From Chloroflexota bacterium (lineage in GTDB: Bacteria > Chloroflexota > Anaerolineae > B4-G1 > SLSP01), in assembly GCA_019873645.1 (NCBI GenBank), contig JAIOAX010000016.1, positions 1 through 64,000 on the forward strand: a DNA stretch of 64,000 nt. Direction: 5' to 3'. Made by a program: the position numbers and the translations under genes. The notes below the pieces were generated by a model. It saw only the letters and a list, made by a program, of their open reading frames with translations. It was not told the DNA's origin and did no database searches. This document shows, piece by piece, positions 28,901 to 37,235 of the stretch (positions are counted from its first letter, which is position 1; every line of letters starts with the position of its first letter).

Positions 28901-31900
28901 TTCGGCGCGACGGCGATGCATGGACGATCCGGCGTCATGGACACATCCACCGCCACCGTCTCGCCGGCAATGATGGTTACATTGTCAACAGCGTCCAGGT
29001 AGCCGGTCGCACTGAAAGTCAACGGGTAGTCGCCCGCGTAGAGCCACGCGCTGTAGTAACCGGTATCTTTGTTGCTCTGGGTCTGGCTGATGGGATTGCC
29101 GCCGGCGATGTCAACCGTCGCCTCGACCGGCGCACCGGTGCAGGCATCCAGGACGTAACCGTGGACGCGCCCCATACTGGGAAGCGGCAAGACGGTCAGC
29201 GTCACCGGCACGCCGATCTTACCCTGCACCGGGTCATCGCTATGCACATTAAGTGTGGCATAGTACTCCCCCGGCTGCGTCACTTCCGGCACGCCCGCAT
29301 CGAACGTCACATCTACTAATGCGGTACCGCCATCCGCTGCCACCGTCCCCGTGATCGGGTTCTCGCTCAGCCACGGCGCGTCCCCGCTGAAGCCTTGCAA
29401 CAGGCCGGTGATGATGTTCTCCCACAACTCCACCGCGTCCGGCACGCCGTCGCCATCATCGTCGGCGTCGCTCGACAGGTCGCGGATACCCTTGTATACC
29501 GTCTGCCCATTGTTCCCGATCACGATGGCCGCCTGCCCCGGCGTCGGCGTGAGCGTGTATCCCGCCACCGCCTCCCCGTTCGCCAACGGCTCCAGGTACG
29601 TGCCCTGCGACGTCCCCGACCGTGCGAAGCGCGTCAGCCACTCCGGCGCGCTCTCCGGCTCGTTGAACAGCGGATGCTCCGCCTCCCACCAGTACGCCGG
29701 CATAGCCGCTATGTCGTTCGCCACATACGCGAAGCCCATTGCCGCCCACAACGGGTCAGCGGGAATGCTGAGTTGCTGCCAGTAGGTCCCCGCCAGTTTG
29801 CCGCCGCTTTGCACATAATTCAGCAATGCCGTCAGCGTCGAACCCGGCGCGTAGTAGTTCTCCCCCTGCCATACCACCAAATCCCACGGCCCGCCCGAAA
29901 CCAGGTCACTCTCAAAGCCGGCATAGTCACCATCGGCATGCACCGTCGCTGCCAACCCCAACCGCGCGATGGCTTGCTCTGGATAGGTGTTCGGCGCGAT
30001 GTGCCACCACTCATCTACGTACATCAGGATGTTGTACCCCGCCGTCGGGTATGCCGGTGTGTAGCGATACGCCTTCGGGAATGCCAGCGTCGCCCCGCTG
30101 TCAGCCCCCGTCACCGCAACCCCTTCCGTCGTCTGCTTCAGCCAGGTGATGCTTCCAGGTCCACCCAGCGTGACCTGGAAGCCGCGATCTTGCTCGCGCA
30201 ACTCAACCGTCGCTGCGCCTGCACCGGTGTTGGTCAACGTCAGCGGCACGGTCGCGTTCGCCCCCATCTCCAGCGCCGCCTCCAAACTGACCGGGTCTAC
30301 GCTCAGGCACGGCTTCAGCCACCGCAAGGCAAAGTCTTGCGTCGTCGTCTGTTGCCCTACGATTACCACACCGTCCGCTACGCCACTCTCGTGCTCTGCC
30401 GCCGTCACCGTCACCGTCAGCGGGCTGTGCGCTTCGTCCAGCCACAACACGTACTTCCCGTCCGCTCCCGTCGTCAGTGTCCACGTCACCCCGTCGCTGC
30501 CCTCGATGAATACCACTGCGTCCTTCAACGGCGCCGGGTTCACATCGCAGTACCCTAGCCCGCTGACCGTCCCTTCCAGCTTCCCCCATGTCGCCGGTGC
30601 ACTCACCGTCAGCGTCACCGGCACGCCGATCTTACCCTGCACCGGATCATCACTCAGCACCTTCAAGGTGGCGTAGTACTCCCCCGGCTGCGTCACTTCC
30701 GGCACGCCCGCATCAAACGTCACATCTACCACCACTGCGCTGTCTGCGCCCACCGTCCCCGTGATCGGGTCCTCGCTCAGCCACGGCGCGTCCCCGCCAC
30801 CCACCAGCCACAGGATCGCATTGTGCAACACTGCGTCCATCTGGCCGCTCCACTGATAGTAAGGACCAACGTAAGCATTGATACTCACTACCGATTGATC
30901 ATCTTTGACGCCCACGAAGATGGTACCATCTTGCCAGTAAGCAATCGCAGCAGCTCCCGGCGTCAAGTAGGTGTCACCCAACCGATAATAGTCACAGACG
31001 CTGGTGATCACCGTCGGATCCGACATAACCGGATGCGCGGCATCATACCCCCCCAGACAGGAGATAGCAAAGTTGAGGCTTGTACCGTTGACGGCCGTAT
31101 AGCCTGCATCCATAAACCGCCCCCCCATCTGCCAGCCGTGGGTGCCCATACTGAACATCAGATTGATCACCTTGCCGCCGGCATCCACATAGTCGGCCAG
31201 CACGTTGCCCATCGCCACCGCATCTTGATAGACGTAATTGCTCCACGTCACCACCACATCGTAAGCCTGCAATTCGGCCAGAGTCGGAGTACCATACCGC
31301 GCATCGTATACATCCACCATCCCCAGGTCACCGTAGGCTTGCAACAGACTGCGCATCGGTTCGCCATTACCATCATCGGCAGACAGCAGTAACACATTCG
31401 GCGCAGCGCCAAGGATGAACCGTTGTGCAATCGTGACAGAGCGCGCCGGCCGCGAGGTGTAGGCACCGCCGGCAACTGCGGTACCTTCAGGAGCAACAAG
31501 CGGGCCGGCCGGAATGGTCGCCACCAGCGGGCTACCAAGCATCAGCGGCGCAAAGCCCTGCTCTTGCTCGCGCAGCTCGAACGTCGCCATACCCGCGCCC
31601 GTGTTCTGTAGCGTCAGCGGCACGGTCGTGTTCGCCCCCATCTCCAGCGCCGCCTCCAGGCTCTGCGGATCCACGCTCAGGCACGGCTTCAGCCACCGCA
31701 GGGCCAGGTCTTGCAGGGTTGTCTGCTGCGCGACGATGGTCACCGACGCCGTTTCTGTCGTGTGATCAGCAGAGGAGGCCATGACGGTATAATCGCCTTC
31801 TTTCAACCACCAGCTATACGAACCGTCGGGCGCCGTTGGCAGCGAGTAGGTCACGCCGCCAGCACTTTCAATCACCACATCGGCTTTGTACAAAGGCGTG

Positions 31901-34900
31901 GGATTGACATCACAATGGCCCAGACTGCTCACCACGCCTTCCAGTTTGCCATAATCCGGCGGCACACTCACCAGCATCCGCGCCGGGAAGGTGTAACGGT
32001 TGTTAAGCGGATCGTCGCTATCCACCTGGAGCGTCGCAAGGTATTCGCCTGGCTGGCCTACAGCCGCGGCATCGAAGGTCACATCCACCAAAACCTGGCC
32101 GCCGTCGGGAGGAACCGTACCGGCAAGCGGATTTTCGTACAGCCACGGCGCATCGCCGCCGAAACCGTTGAGCACACCGTTGGCGATGTTCATCCACAGC
32201 TCAACGCCGTCCAGACGGCCATCGCCGTCCAGGTCCGCACCATTTTGCGCATCCAGGAAAGCCCGGAACAGAGTGCGCCCATCATTGCCGAGAACCAACG
32301 CCGCCTGGTTGGGATCAGGGCCGGGGGTCGTGTAACCCGCCAGTGATTCAAAGCCAGGCAACGGTTCAACCTGCTGTCCATACGTGCGATAGAGGCCGCC
32401 GTCCAAAACGGTAAATTCGGGCACCGCCTCCGGGTTGTTGAAGACAGGATGCCCCGCATCCCACCAGTAGACCGGATCGGGCGGATCATAATCGTTGCCT
32501 ATAAATGTAAATCCCAAGGTCGTCCACAACGCATTGCCGGGATCGCTGCCCACCGTCCAGCTATGATAGGCCAGTTTGCCGCCACCGAGCACATAGGTAT
32601 TCAACGCCGTCAAAACCGATGAAGGCGACCAATAACTATCACCGGCTACAAAGACTGCATCCCAGGTTCCGGCGTTCAGGTCGGCCTCGAAACCGCTCCA
32701 ATCGCCGTCATAGTGCGCCGTGTAAGCTAAGCCCAAAGCTTGCAATGCCGTGTCCAGATATTTGGGATTATGATAGGGATCGTCGGTGTAGATCAAAATG
32801 TTAACCGCCAGCAGCGGCTTATCCGGCGTCCAACGGAACGCCGCCGGGTAAGCCAACGTAGTCTGACCGCTGTTGTTCTCCAGCAGCACACCGGTCTCGG
32901 CGCGATACAACCACTCTCCATGACCTTGCGCCAACACCGCCGGCGTAAAGCCCGTTTCACGGTCGCTGATCGCAAACGTCGCTGCGCCCGCGCCAGTGTT
33001 GGTCAGGGTCAGCGGCAAGGTGGCGCTGTCGCCCAGGTTCAACGTCGCTTCCAGAGGGGGGGCCTCCACCGTCAGACAGGCTCTCAGCCACCGCAAGCTG
33101 AAATCCACGGTCGTTGTCGCGCCGGCGACAATCACCACGCCCGTGGCTACCCCCACCTCGTGGTCGGGATCTGTCACCGTAACGGCAAGCGGCGTTTCGG
33201 CCTCGTCCAGCCAGAGCTGATAATAGCCGGCAGCATTGGTCGTCAATGTGACTACCGTTCCCAGACTGCCCTCGACAATCACCTGCGCATTCTTCAGCGG
33301 GGCCGGGTTAGCATCGCACGCTCCCAATCCCGTAACCGTACCTTCCAATTTTCCCCACGTGGCTGGCGCCTCGACTGTCATCTTCACGGGTACTTTGACG
33401 CGCGGGCTGCCCTGCACATTGAGCGTGGCCTCATAGTCGCCCGGCTGATGCACCCCAGCGTCGTGCGTCGCGCTAAACAGCATGGTCGCAATGAGGCTGT
33501 CCGACGCCGGTACCACGCCGGAAACGGGGACCTGTCCAAACCAGAGAACATCCTGCCCAAAGACCGGCGGATAATCGGGGGAATAGTTGCGCTCGTGTCC
33601 ACTGCTAGGGCTAAAACCGCCGGTCGAGCCGCCGACGACGTAGAAGGAGGCACCGTCGCCCGCAGCGATATTGACGCCCTCAACACGATACACGACGCGG
33701 GAGGGCACCGGCCCGATGTACCATTGACCATCGTTCTGGCTATAGTAGGCCGAGTTAGGCCAGAGGGAGGAGCTGGCGTCTACGCCGTTAGCGATCCACA
33801 GTTGATAATCGCCGCCCTCATAGAGAATGTCATCGGCCATGCCCCACACGCCCGCAGGCATCGGCCCCAGGTCGGCGTTGACGGCGTTGAAGACCCCGGC
33901 GCCGATGTCGTAGCACTGCGTATCCGCCGAGACCACATTGGCAGAATTCACGCCGCCGCCCACACAGATACCGCCCTGGCTGCCGATCCACGGCACGTAC
34001 CAGGAAGCGTGAAAGTCAAAGCCGCCGGGGAGGTAAGAGAAATCCCCCAGATTGACGGCTGTATTGCTATCGGGATAGTAAGCATACAGCGCGCTGGTAT
34101 TGCCGCCGCCAGCCGCGGTGGCGCCGCCTGAGATATAACAGACATTCTCGCCGGAGTAACGCCAGACCGAAGCGACATCGTGCGCCCATAGTCCGTTGGC
34201 CGGGAAATCGGCCGGGACGGGCGGGGTGTCCCAGGAATCCGTGGCAATGTTATAGCGATGCAGCGTCGTCACACCGCTGACGGTATCGTTAAAAAGCACC
34301 ACTACCGGATCGCCATCGGCGTTAAGGCCAAAGCAGCCATCCACGGGATACTGAATCGGCGACGGTTCGGTCGCGCCGGTCGTCCACGTATCGGTATCGG
34401 CATCGTAGATGCCCACCTGCCCGTTGGCGCCATAGCCGCCGACCAGGTATCCTTTGTTCTCGTAATCCACGTAGACGTTGTCCATCGAGGTAAAGGGGGC
34501 GCTGGCGCGCGTCTGCCACACGCCGCCGGGCTGCGTGGTTTCGACGGCCGGCTGCGATTCATAGCCATCGGGCGCGGCACCGGTAAAGACCTGCGCCGGG
34601 ATGCCGGGCAACGGCTCGAGTTTGACCGCCGGGCGGCCCAGCGGTGTAAAGCCGCCTGCTTGCTCCTTAAACTCAAAGGCATAATCCCATGGCTGCCGGT
34701 TGGTCAAGGTCGCCCCAACGCTGGCGTAGGTACCCAGCGGTATGGTAACGTGAATGGGAGAAGGGACAAATACCACGGCCGCCAGCAAGGCAAAGTCCTG
34801 CTGCGTGACCGCGCCCGAGACAATCGTCACTGCCGCCGATTCGGGCGCGTAGTTCTGCGCCGTCGCCGTCACCGTATACACGCCGGGATCAAGCCACATC

Positions 34901-36801
34901 TGATAGTAGCCCGTCGCCGGATCGGTGTTTGCAGTCGTCCCATTGTCCGCCGTCACTAACGCCTGCAGCGGCGTCCCGTTGTCGGCATCGGTCACGAAAC
35001 CGAACAGCAGGCCACGCATCGTCAGACTGAAATCTTGTGTCGTGGTCGTATCTGTGACCACCACGACGCCCGTCACTGCAGAGCTAAGGTAATGCGGATG
35101 CGTCGCCGTGACCGTAAACACGCCAGCGGCGACAGTCAAGGTGTAATAGCCGCTGCTGTCGGTTGTGGCGTTCCAGGTATAACCGGCGTCATGCTGCGCC
35201 ACAATCGTCGCGCCCTCGATCGGCCACAGGTTGTCTGCGTCCGTCACCACGCCATTCAGGTAGCCGGCGCCGCTCATCAGCAGCGCCCTCTGAACGGCGG
35301 CCAGTGCATCAATCGTGCCGAAGCCCCAATCGTTGTTCGGGCCTTCAGTGTAGTCGCCGCCGCAGCTTGAACCGTATTGGCCGGTGAGCGGTACCGCCGT
35401 GTCCTTGATGATCTGATAAGTCGTCTCAACCTGCCCCCGCAGCGCCGGAGCGGCCGACCACAGGAGGCCGATCAATGCCGTCGTGTGCGGCCCGGCCATC
35501 GAAGTGCCACTCCACCAGCTATAACTGCCGCCGGGCAGGCTGGAACGGATGTTTTCACCCGGCGCCATCACATCGGGGAAGTAATCGCCGGGATACAGGC
35601 TCGACGGCCCGCGGCTGCTGAACCCCGTCAATGTTCCCGGCAGCACGCCGCCGCTATGATTGACCGAACCGGTCGTCAACACGCGCGCGTAGTCACCCGG
35701 CGAACGCAAGGTTGCACAGGACGAGCCTTCGTTGCCGGCAGAGACTTCGACGGCAATGCCCGCCGTTTGTAAGGCGATGATCTCGTCCTCAAACTGCGGC
35801 GCGCCGCCGCCCCAATAGCCCCACGAGTTGTTGATCGCATCGGGCGCCAGATCGGGGCGCGGATTGTTGCCGCTCAAGTCCCACGGCGCCAGGTCCCACT
35901 GGAAGCACTCGGTAAACGTCCCGTCATCGCCGCTGCCGCCGTCGGTCATGTTCTTGCAGTGGATAGTTTGCGCGCCCGGCGCCACGCCGATCTGGTTCCC
36001 CGCGCCATCGTCGCCCACCATCGTACCAGTGGTGTGGGTGCCGTGGCCATGGCCATCGTAGGGATCCGTCATATACGTATAGGTAGCATCCCACCAGTTG
36101 TAGTTGTGATCCCAAGCAGTGCAGGCCGGCGGATTGAGACAACCGCGATAGTGCGGGGCAATCGTCGGATGGGTCTCGTCGAGGCCGGTGTCGTTACCGG
36201 CCACCACCGTCCCTTGCCCGGTGTAGCCCATCGCCCACACATCATCGGCATTGATAAAACTGATGTTAGGTTCAACGGCAAGAACGTGCCCGGCGGGAGC
36301 GGGATTGACGAAAGGTTTGGGCAATTGATACTTATGGTTGGCCGTGATTTTCGCCACGTCTGCCCGCGCCGCCAGATTCATCAACAGGGTCTGAGTGCTG
36401 CCGCGCACCAGGATTTTGTTGGCGATATAGAAAGACTGGTACTGCACACCTTGTCGGTCGAGATAAGCGCGCACATCCTTTTGAGTACGTTCGGCGACGG
36501 CGCGCAGGGTCTCATAGACAAAACGGCCCCGCTCTTGCTTGGTCTTCAGCTTATAAGCGGGGCTTAAATCGGCCTTTTCCTTCATCCAGACGAAGAAATC
36601 GGTGCGTCCATCGGTCGTGAGCTGCTCTAATACTAGCGGCTCAATCTTGTCTACGGGGTTATCCGGCTGCGTCGTATTGACAGGTTCATCCAGATTAGCT
36701 GAAGATGCAGATGGCGACGCCGCCAGAGCCGGCAACGGCAGCAATCCCATGACCAGCGCTACAACCACCAACACATTGAACACAGCAGCTTTTCTACTCA
36801 T
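22984..36801 (-). CDS. Giant secreted subtilase with CarboxypepD_reg, PKD and InlB-like repeats
   Basis: A 4605-residue exported serine protease. GGAGG seven bases upstream fixes the ATG at 36801; the frame opens 32 codons earlier. Residues 1-28 are a signal peptide ending ALAA. A propeptide-like region follows, then an S8 domain with D204 (NDTGLD), H253 (HGTHTTG), oxyanion N357 (AGNEG) and S434 (GTSMAGPH). Next come carboxypeptidase-regulatory-like modules, a kelch-like region, and about four units combining a WGKLEGTV-type module, an Ig-like module and Rossmann-like segments. Two PKD domains (about 2970-3140) precede 19 InlB-like repeats of about 70 residues (about 3144-4502). A last PKD-like domain and the tail IYLPLVMRNVP end the protein. 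It is probably surface-attached; the target is unknown. Confidence 0.92.
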   Translation of the reverse strand: MSRKAAVFNVLVVVALVMGLLPLPALAASPSASSANLDEPVNTTQPDNPVDKIEPLVLEQLTTDGRTDFFVWMKEKADLSPAYKLKTKQERGRFVYETLRAVAERTQKDVRAYLDRQGVQYQSFYIANKILVRGSTQTLLMNLAARADVAKITANHKYQLPKPFVNPAPAGHVLAVEPNISFINADDVWAMGYTGQGTVVAGNDTGLDETHPTIAPHYRGCLNPPACTAWDHNYNWWDATYTYMTDPYDGHGHGTHTTGTMVGDDGAGNQIGVAPGAQTIHCKNMTDGGSGDDGTFTECFQWDLAPWDLSGNNPRPDLAPDAINNSWGYWGGGAPQFEDEIIALQTAGIAVEVSAGNEGSSCATLRSPGDYARVLTTGSVNHSGGVLPGTLTGFSSRGPSSLYPGDYFPDVMAPGENIRSSLPGGSYSWWSGTSMAGPHTTALIGLLWSAAPALRGQVETTYQIIKDTAVPLTGQYGSSCGGDYTEGPNNDWGFGTIDALAAVQRALLMSGAGYLNGVVTDADNLWPIEGATIVAQHDAGYTWNATTDSSGYYTLTVAAGVFTVTATHPHYLSSAVTGVVVVTDTTTTQDFSLTMRGLLFGFVTDADNGTPLQALVTADNGTTANTDPATGYYQMWLDPGVYTVTATAQNYAPESAAVTIVSGAVTQQDFALLAAVVFVPSPIHVTIPLGTYASVGATLTNRQPWDYAFEFKEQAGGFTPLGRPAVKLEPLPGIPAQVFTGAAPDGYESQPAVETTQPGGVWQTRASAPFTSMDNVYVDYENKGYLVGGYGANGQVGIYDADTDTWTTGATEPSPIQYPVDGCFGLNADGDPVVVLFNDTVSGVTTLHRYNIATDSWDTPPVPADFPANGLWAHDVASVWRYSGENVCYISGGATAAGGGNTSALYAYYPDSNTAVNLGDFSYLPGGFDFHASWYVPWIGSQGGICVGGGVNSANVVSADTQCYDIGAGVFNAVNADLGPMPAGVWGMADDILYEGGDYQLWIANGVDASSSLWPNSAYYSQNDGQWYIGPVPSRVVYRVEGVNIAAGDGASFYVVGGSTGGFSPSSGHERNYSPDYPPVFGQDVLWFGQVPVSGVVPASDSLIATMLFSATHDAGVHQPGDYEATLNVQGSPRVKVPVKMTVEAPATWGKLEGTVTGLGACDANPAPLKNAQVIVEGSLGTVVTLTTNAAGYYQLWLDEAETPLAVTVTDPDHEVGVATGVVIVAGATTTVDFSLRWLRACLTVEAPPLEATLNLGDSATLPLTLTNTGAGAATFAISDRETGFTPAVLAQGHGEWLYRAETGVLLENNSGQTTLAYPAAFRWTPDKPLLAVNILIYTDDPYHNPKYLDTALQALGLAYTAHYDGDWSGFEADLNAGTWDAVFVAGDSYWSPSSVLTALNTYVLGGGKLAYHSWTVGSDPGNALWTTLGFTFIGNDYDPPDPVYWWDAGHPVFNNPEAVPEFTVLDGGLYRTYGQQVEPLPGFESLAGYTTPGPDPNQAALVLGNDGRTLFRAFLDAQNGADLDGDGRLDGVELWMNIANGVLNGFGGDAPWLYENPLAGTVPPDGGQVLVDVTFDAAAVGQPGEYLATLQVDSDDPLNNRYTFPARMLVSVPPDYGKLEGVVSSLGHCDVNPTPLYKADVVIESAGGVTYSLPTAPDGSYSWWLKEGDYTVMASSADHTTETASVTIVAQQTTLQDLALRWLKPCLSVDPQSLEAALEMGANTTVPLTLQNTGAGMATFELREQEQGFAPLMLGSPLVATIPAGPLVAPEGTAVAGGAYTSRPARSVTIAQRFILGAAPNVLLLSADDGNGEPMRSLLQAYGDLGMVDVYDARYGTPTLAELQAYDVVVTWSNYVYQDAVAMGNVLADYVDAGGKVINLMFSMGTHGWQMGGRFMDAGYTAVNGTSLNFAISCLGGYDAAHPVMSDPTVITSVCDYYRLGDTYLTPGAAAIAYWQDGTIFVGVKDDQSVVSINAYVGPYYQWSGQMDAVLHNAILWLVGGGDAPWLSEDPITGTVGADSAVVVDVTFDAGVPEVTQPGEYYATLKVLSDDPVQGKIGVPVTLTVSAPATWGKLEGTVSGLGYCDVNPAPLKDAVVFIEGSDGVTWTLTTGADGKYVLWLDEAHSPLTVTVTAAEHESGVADGVVIVGQQTTTQDFALRWLKPCLSVDPVSLEAALEMGANATVPLTLTNTGAGAATVELREQDRGFQVTLGGPGSITWLKQTTEGVAVTGADSGATLAFPKAYRYTPAYPTAGYNILMYVDEWWHIAPNTYPEQAIARLGLAATVHADGDYAGFESDLVSGGPWDLVVWQGENYYAPGSTLTALLNYVQSGGKLAGTYWQQLSIPADPLWAAMGFAYVANDIAAMPAYWWEAEHPLFNEPESAPEWLTRFARSGTSQGTYLEPLANGEAVAGYTLTPTPGQAAIVIGNNGQTVYKGIRDLSSDADDDGDGVPDAVELWENIITGLLQGFSGDAPWLSENPITGTVAADGGTALVDVTFDAGVPEVTQPGEYYATLNVHSDDPVQGKIGVPVTLTVLPLPSMGRVHGYVLDACTGAPVEATVDIAGGNPISQTQSNKDTGYYSAWLYAGDYPLTFSATGYLDAVDNVTIIAGETVAVDVSMTPDRPCIAVAPNKLEAWVLYGTEVYTHPVSLDLLNKGGQDLTYEILETESTLTLARSVFPPVVGDSATAPTAYKPSLSRSQLARTYLLGGTAAVFKDADPWGTTDVEAFLTAQGIPYEVHTSAEFGTLDFNQFGMIVISSDQPQTFYDNYAAYVGKFEDYVAAGGFLNFFSADSGWNGGALTAPLPGGMNWAQAYEDSNVINDPAHPVVQGVPSPFYGNSASHGHFLNLPANAHIIASEVTGGQPTIVEYGLGAGWLIAFGQPLEVAHAWGWDAGLIMENTLLWGYSFIPTGDVPWVWEEPVSGTVAAGDTANVAVMFTALYTDSTPMPLGDYTAALLVNNNAAEGRQRVPVLMHIISQMVTPTAAFTATTPVCIGADAWFYFTGDKGLPFANQYTWWFGDGASVTRATADPVSHAYTVAGVYTVTLEVCNDVGCDTAMDVVEVTPLPVAGFNASASELTVSFTNTSLHAHSYFWDFGDGVTSNEVDPVHTYPADGTYTVTLQALNDCGYDVYTAALTVYAEYMLDVNIVGSGAVAKAPDQATYHYGDVVTLTATADPGWTFAEWDGGVTDNPKQVTIFGDTVVTATFTQDEYTLDVNVVGSGAVAKAPDQATYHYGDVVTLTATADPGWTFAEWDGGVTDNPKQVTIHGNTVVTATFTQDEYTLDVNVVGSGAVAKAPDQATYHYGDVVTLTATADPGWSFAEWDGGVTDNPKQVTIFGDTVVTATFTQDEYTLTVNIVGSGAVAKAPDQATYHYGDVVTLTATADPGWTFAEWDGGVTDNPKQVTIHGHTVVTATFTQDEYTLDVNIVGSGAVAKAPDQATYHYGDVVTLTATADPGWYFSGWSGDLGGLVNPQPLLINGNKAVTATFTAQPPETYTLTVNVVGNGVVTWVPAGTVFVSGTPVALTATPDPGWSFAGWSGDLSGMTNPANLTMDGNKVVTATFTQDEYTLDVNVVGSGAVAKAPDQATYHYGDVVTLTATADPGWSFAGWSGGLTGNPTQVTIRGHTVVTATFTQDEYTLDVNIVGSGAVAKAPDQATYHYGDVVTLTATADPGWYFSGWSGDLGGLVNPQPLLINGNKAVTATFTAQPPVIYTLDVNTVGNGTVTWTPPGTEFVTGTLVTLIATADPNWRFVGWSGDLSGMTNPANLTMDGNKVVTATFTQDEYTLDVNVVGSGAVAKAPDQATYHYGDVVTLTATADPGWSFAGWSGGLTGNPTQVTIHGHTVVTATFTQDEYTLDVNIVGSGAVAKAPNQTTYHYGDVVTLTATADPGWTFAGWSGGLTGNPTQVTIRGHTVVTATFTQDEYTLDVNIVGNGAVAKAPDQATYHYGDVVTLTATADPGWYFSGWSGDLGGLVNPQPLLINGNKAVTATFTAQPPETYTLTVNVVGNGVVTWVPAGTVFVSGTPVALTATPDPGWSFAGWSGDLSGMTNPANLTMDGNKVVTATFTQDEYTLDVNVVGSGAVAKAPDQATYHYGDVVTLTATADPGWSFAGWSGGLTGNPTQVTIRGHTVVTATFTQDEYTLDVNIVGSGAVAKAPDQATYHYGDVVTLTATADPGWYFSGWSGDLGGLVNPQPLLINGNKAVTATFTAQPPVIYTLDVNTVGNGTVTWTPPGTEFVTGTLVTLIATADPNWRFVGWSGDLSGMTNPANLTMDGNKVVTATFTQDEYTLDVNVVGSGAVAKAPDQATYHYGDVVTLTATADPGWSFAGWSGGLTGNPTQVTIHGHTVVTATFTQDEYTLDVNIVGSGAVAKAPNQTTYHYGDVVTLTATADPGWTFAGWSGGLTGNPTQVTIRGHTVVTATFTQDEYTLDVNIVGNGAVAKAPNQATYHYGDVVTLTATADPGWSFAGWSGALSGTTNPANITMNGNKVVTATFTQSCIQVAGVDFSWSPTQPFGGEVVTFNASVLTGTAPFTYTWNIAGESKSGSSVTHTFPTLTTAQSYNVTLTVFNACTPNGVARERSIIVRPRAIYLPLVMRNVP
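23455..26499. repeat. 1512-bp tandem duplication in the subtilase gene
   Basis: Every stretch I compared between about 23455-24987 and the segment 1512 bp further on was identical, while the flanks differ at single bases (GGTTGGGAG against GGTCGGGAG; GCCGTTGCC against GCCGCTGCC). Each copy encodes seven InlB-like repeats (504 codons), so the frame is kept. Single repeats outside the block are less alike. Confidence 0.85.
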
Positions 36802-37013
36802 CGAGGAGCCTCCATTTTTTGCCGAACCATGCAAAGCGGAACAATGATGTTGATTACAAACGCTTCCAACCCGGCACAGGAACCCAGAAGTGTCCAAACG
36901 TGAAGCAGTAGATTCAGAAGGGAGTAGCTATGCGGCTAACAATCAATAAAATTAACAGGCCGGTCGGCTATGGATGCCCCACATCGGCCTGCACGATGGT
37001 CACAACACCTATT

Positions 37014-37042
37014 ATGTTACTCCTGATTGCGTAGTTTGTCAA
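37014..37042 (-). promoter_or_regulatory. Possible promoter for the subtilase gene
   Basis: On the minus strand TTGACA (37037-37042) and TAACAT (37014-37019) are 17 bases apart. It would give a leader of about 205 bases before the ATG at 36801. Confidence 0.35.
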
Positions 37043-37168
37043 GTACCTGCAAAAAGATTAGAATATAGTTATAATCGCACCCCGGCAAGGTCGTCTCTAG
37101 GCTGCTGTGATTGCAACAAGCCCATCGCCCGTCCCCAAATTGCAACACATCTGCAAACAAACAGAGGG

Positions 37169-37196
37169 TTGCAACTCTCCCCTGCCATGCTACAAT
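37169..37196 (+). promoter_or_regulatory. Promoter for the GAF sensor kinase
   Basis: TTGCAA at 37169-37174, a 16-base spacer and TACAAT at 37191-37196 lie about 40 bases before the kinase start. Confidence 0.5.
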
Positions 37197-37235
37197 AGGA
37201 ATGGCGAATTACGAATAGCGAATTACGAATAGCGA

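Larger units (their letters stand above)
36802..37235. other. Divergent intergenic region with possible small ORF
   Basis: These 434 bp separate the subtilase and the GAF kinase. They hold a minus-strand promoter (37014-37042), a plus-strand promoter (37169-37196), and CGAATTA/CGAATAG repeats from 37204 to the kinase start. A plus-strand frame at 36930-37034 encodes 34 residues (starting MRLTINKINRPVGYGC) after AAGGGAG, five bases before its ATG. I cannot assign it to a family and do not call it a gene. Confidence 0.5.

Noticed and set aside
36974..37198. A 74-codon plus-strand frame with several cysteines
   Set aside because: It overlaps both divergent promoter candidates, has no ribosome site and resembles no family.
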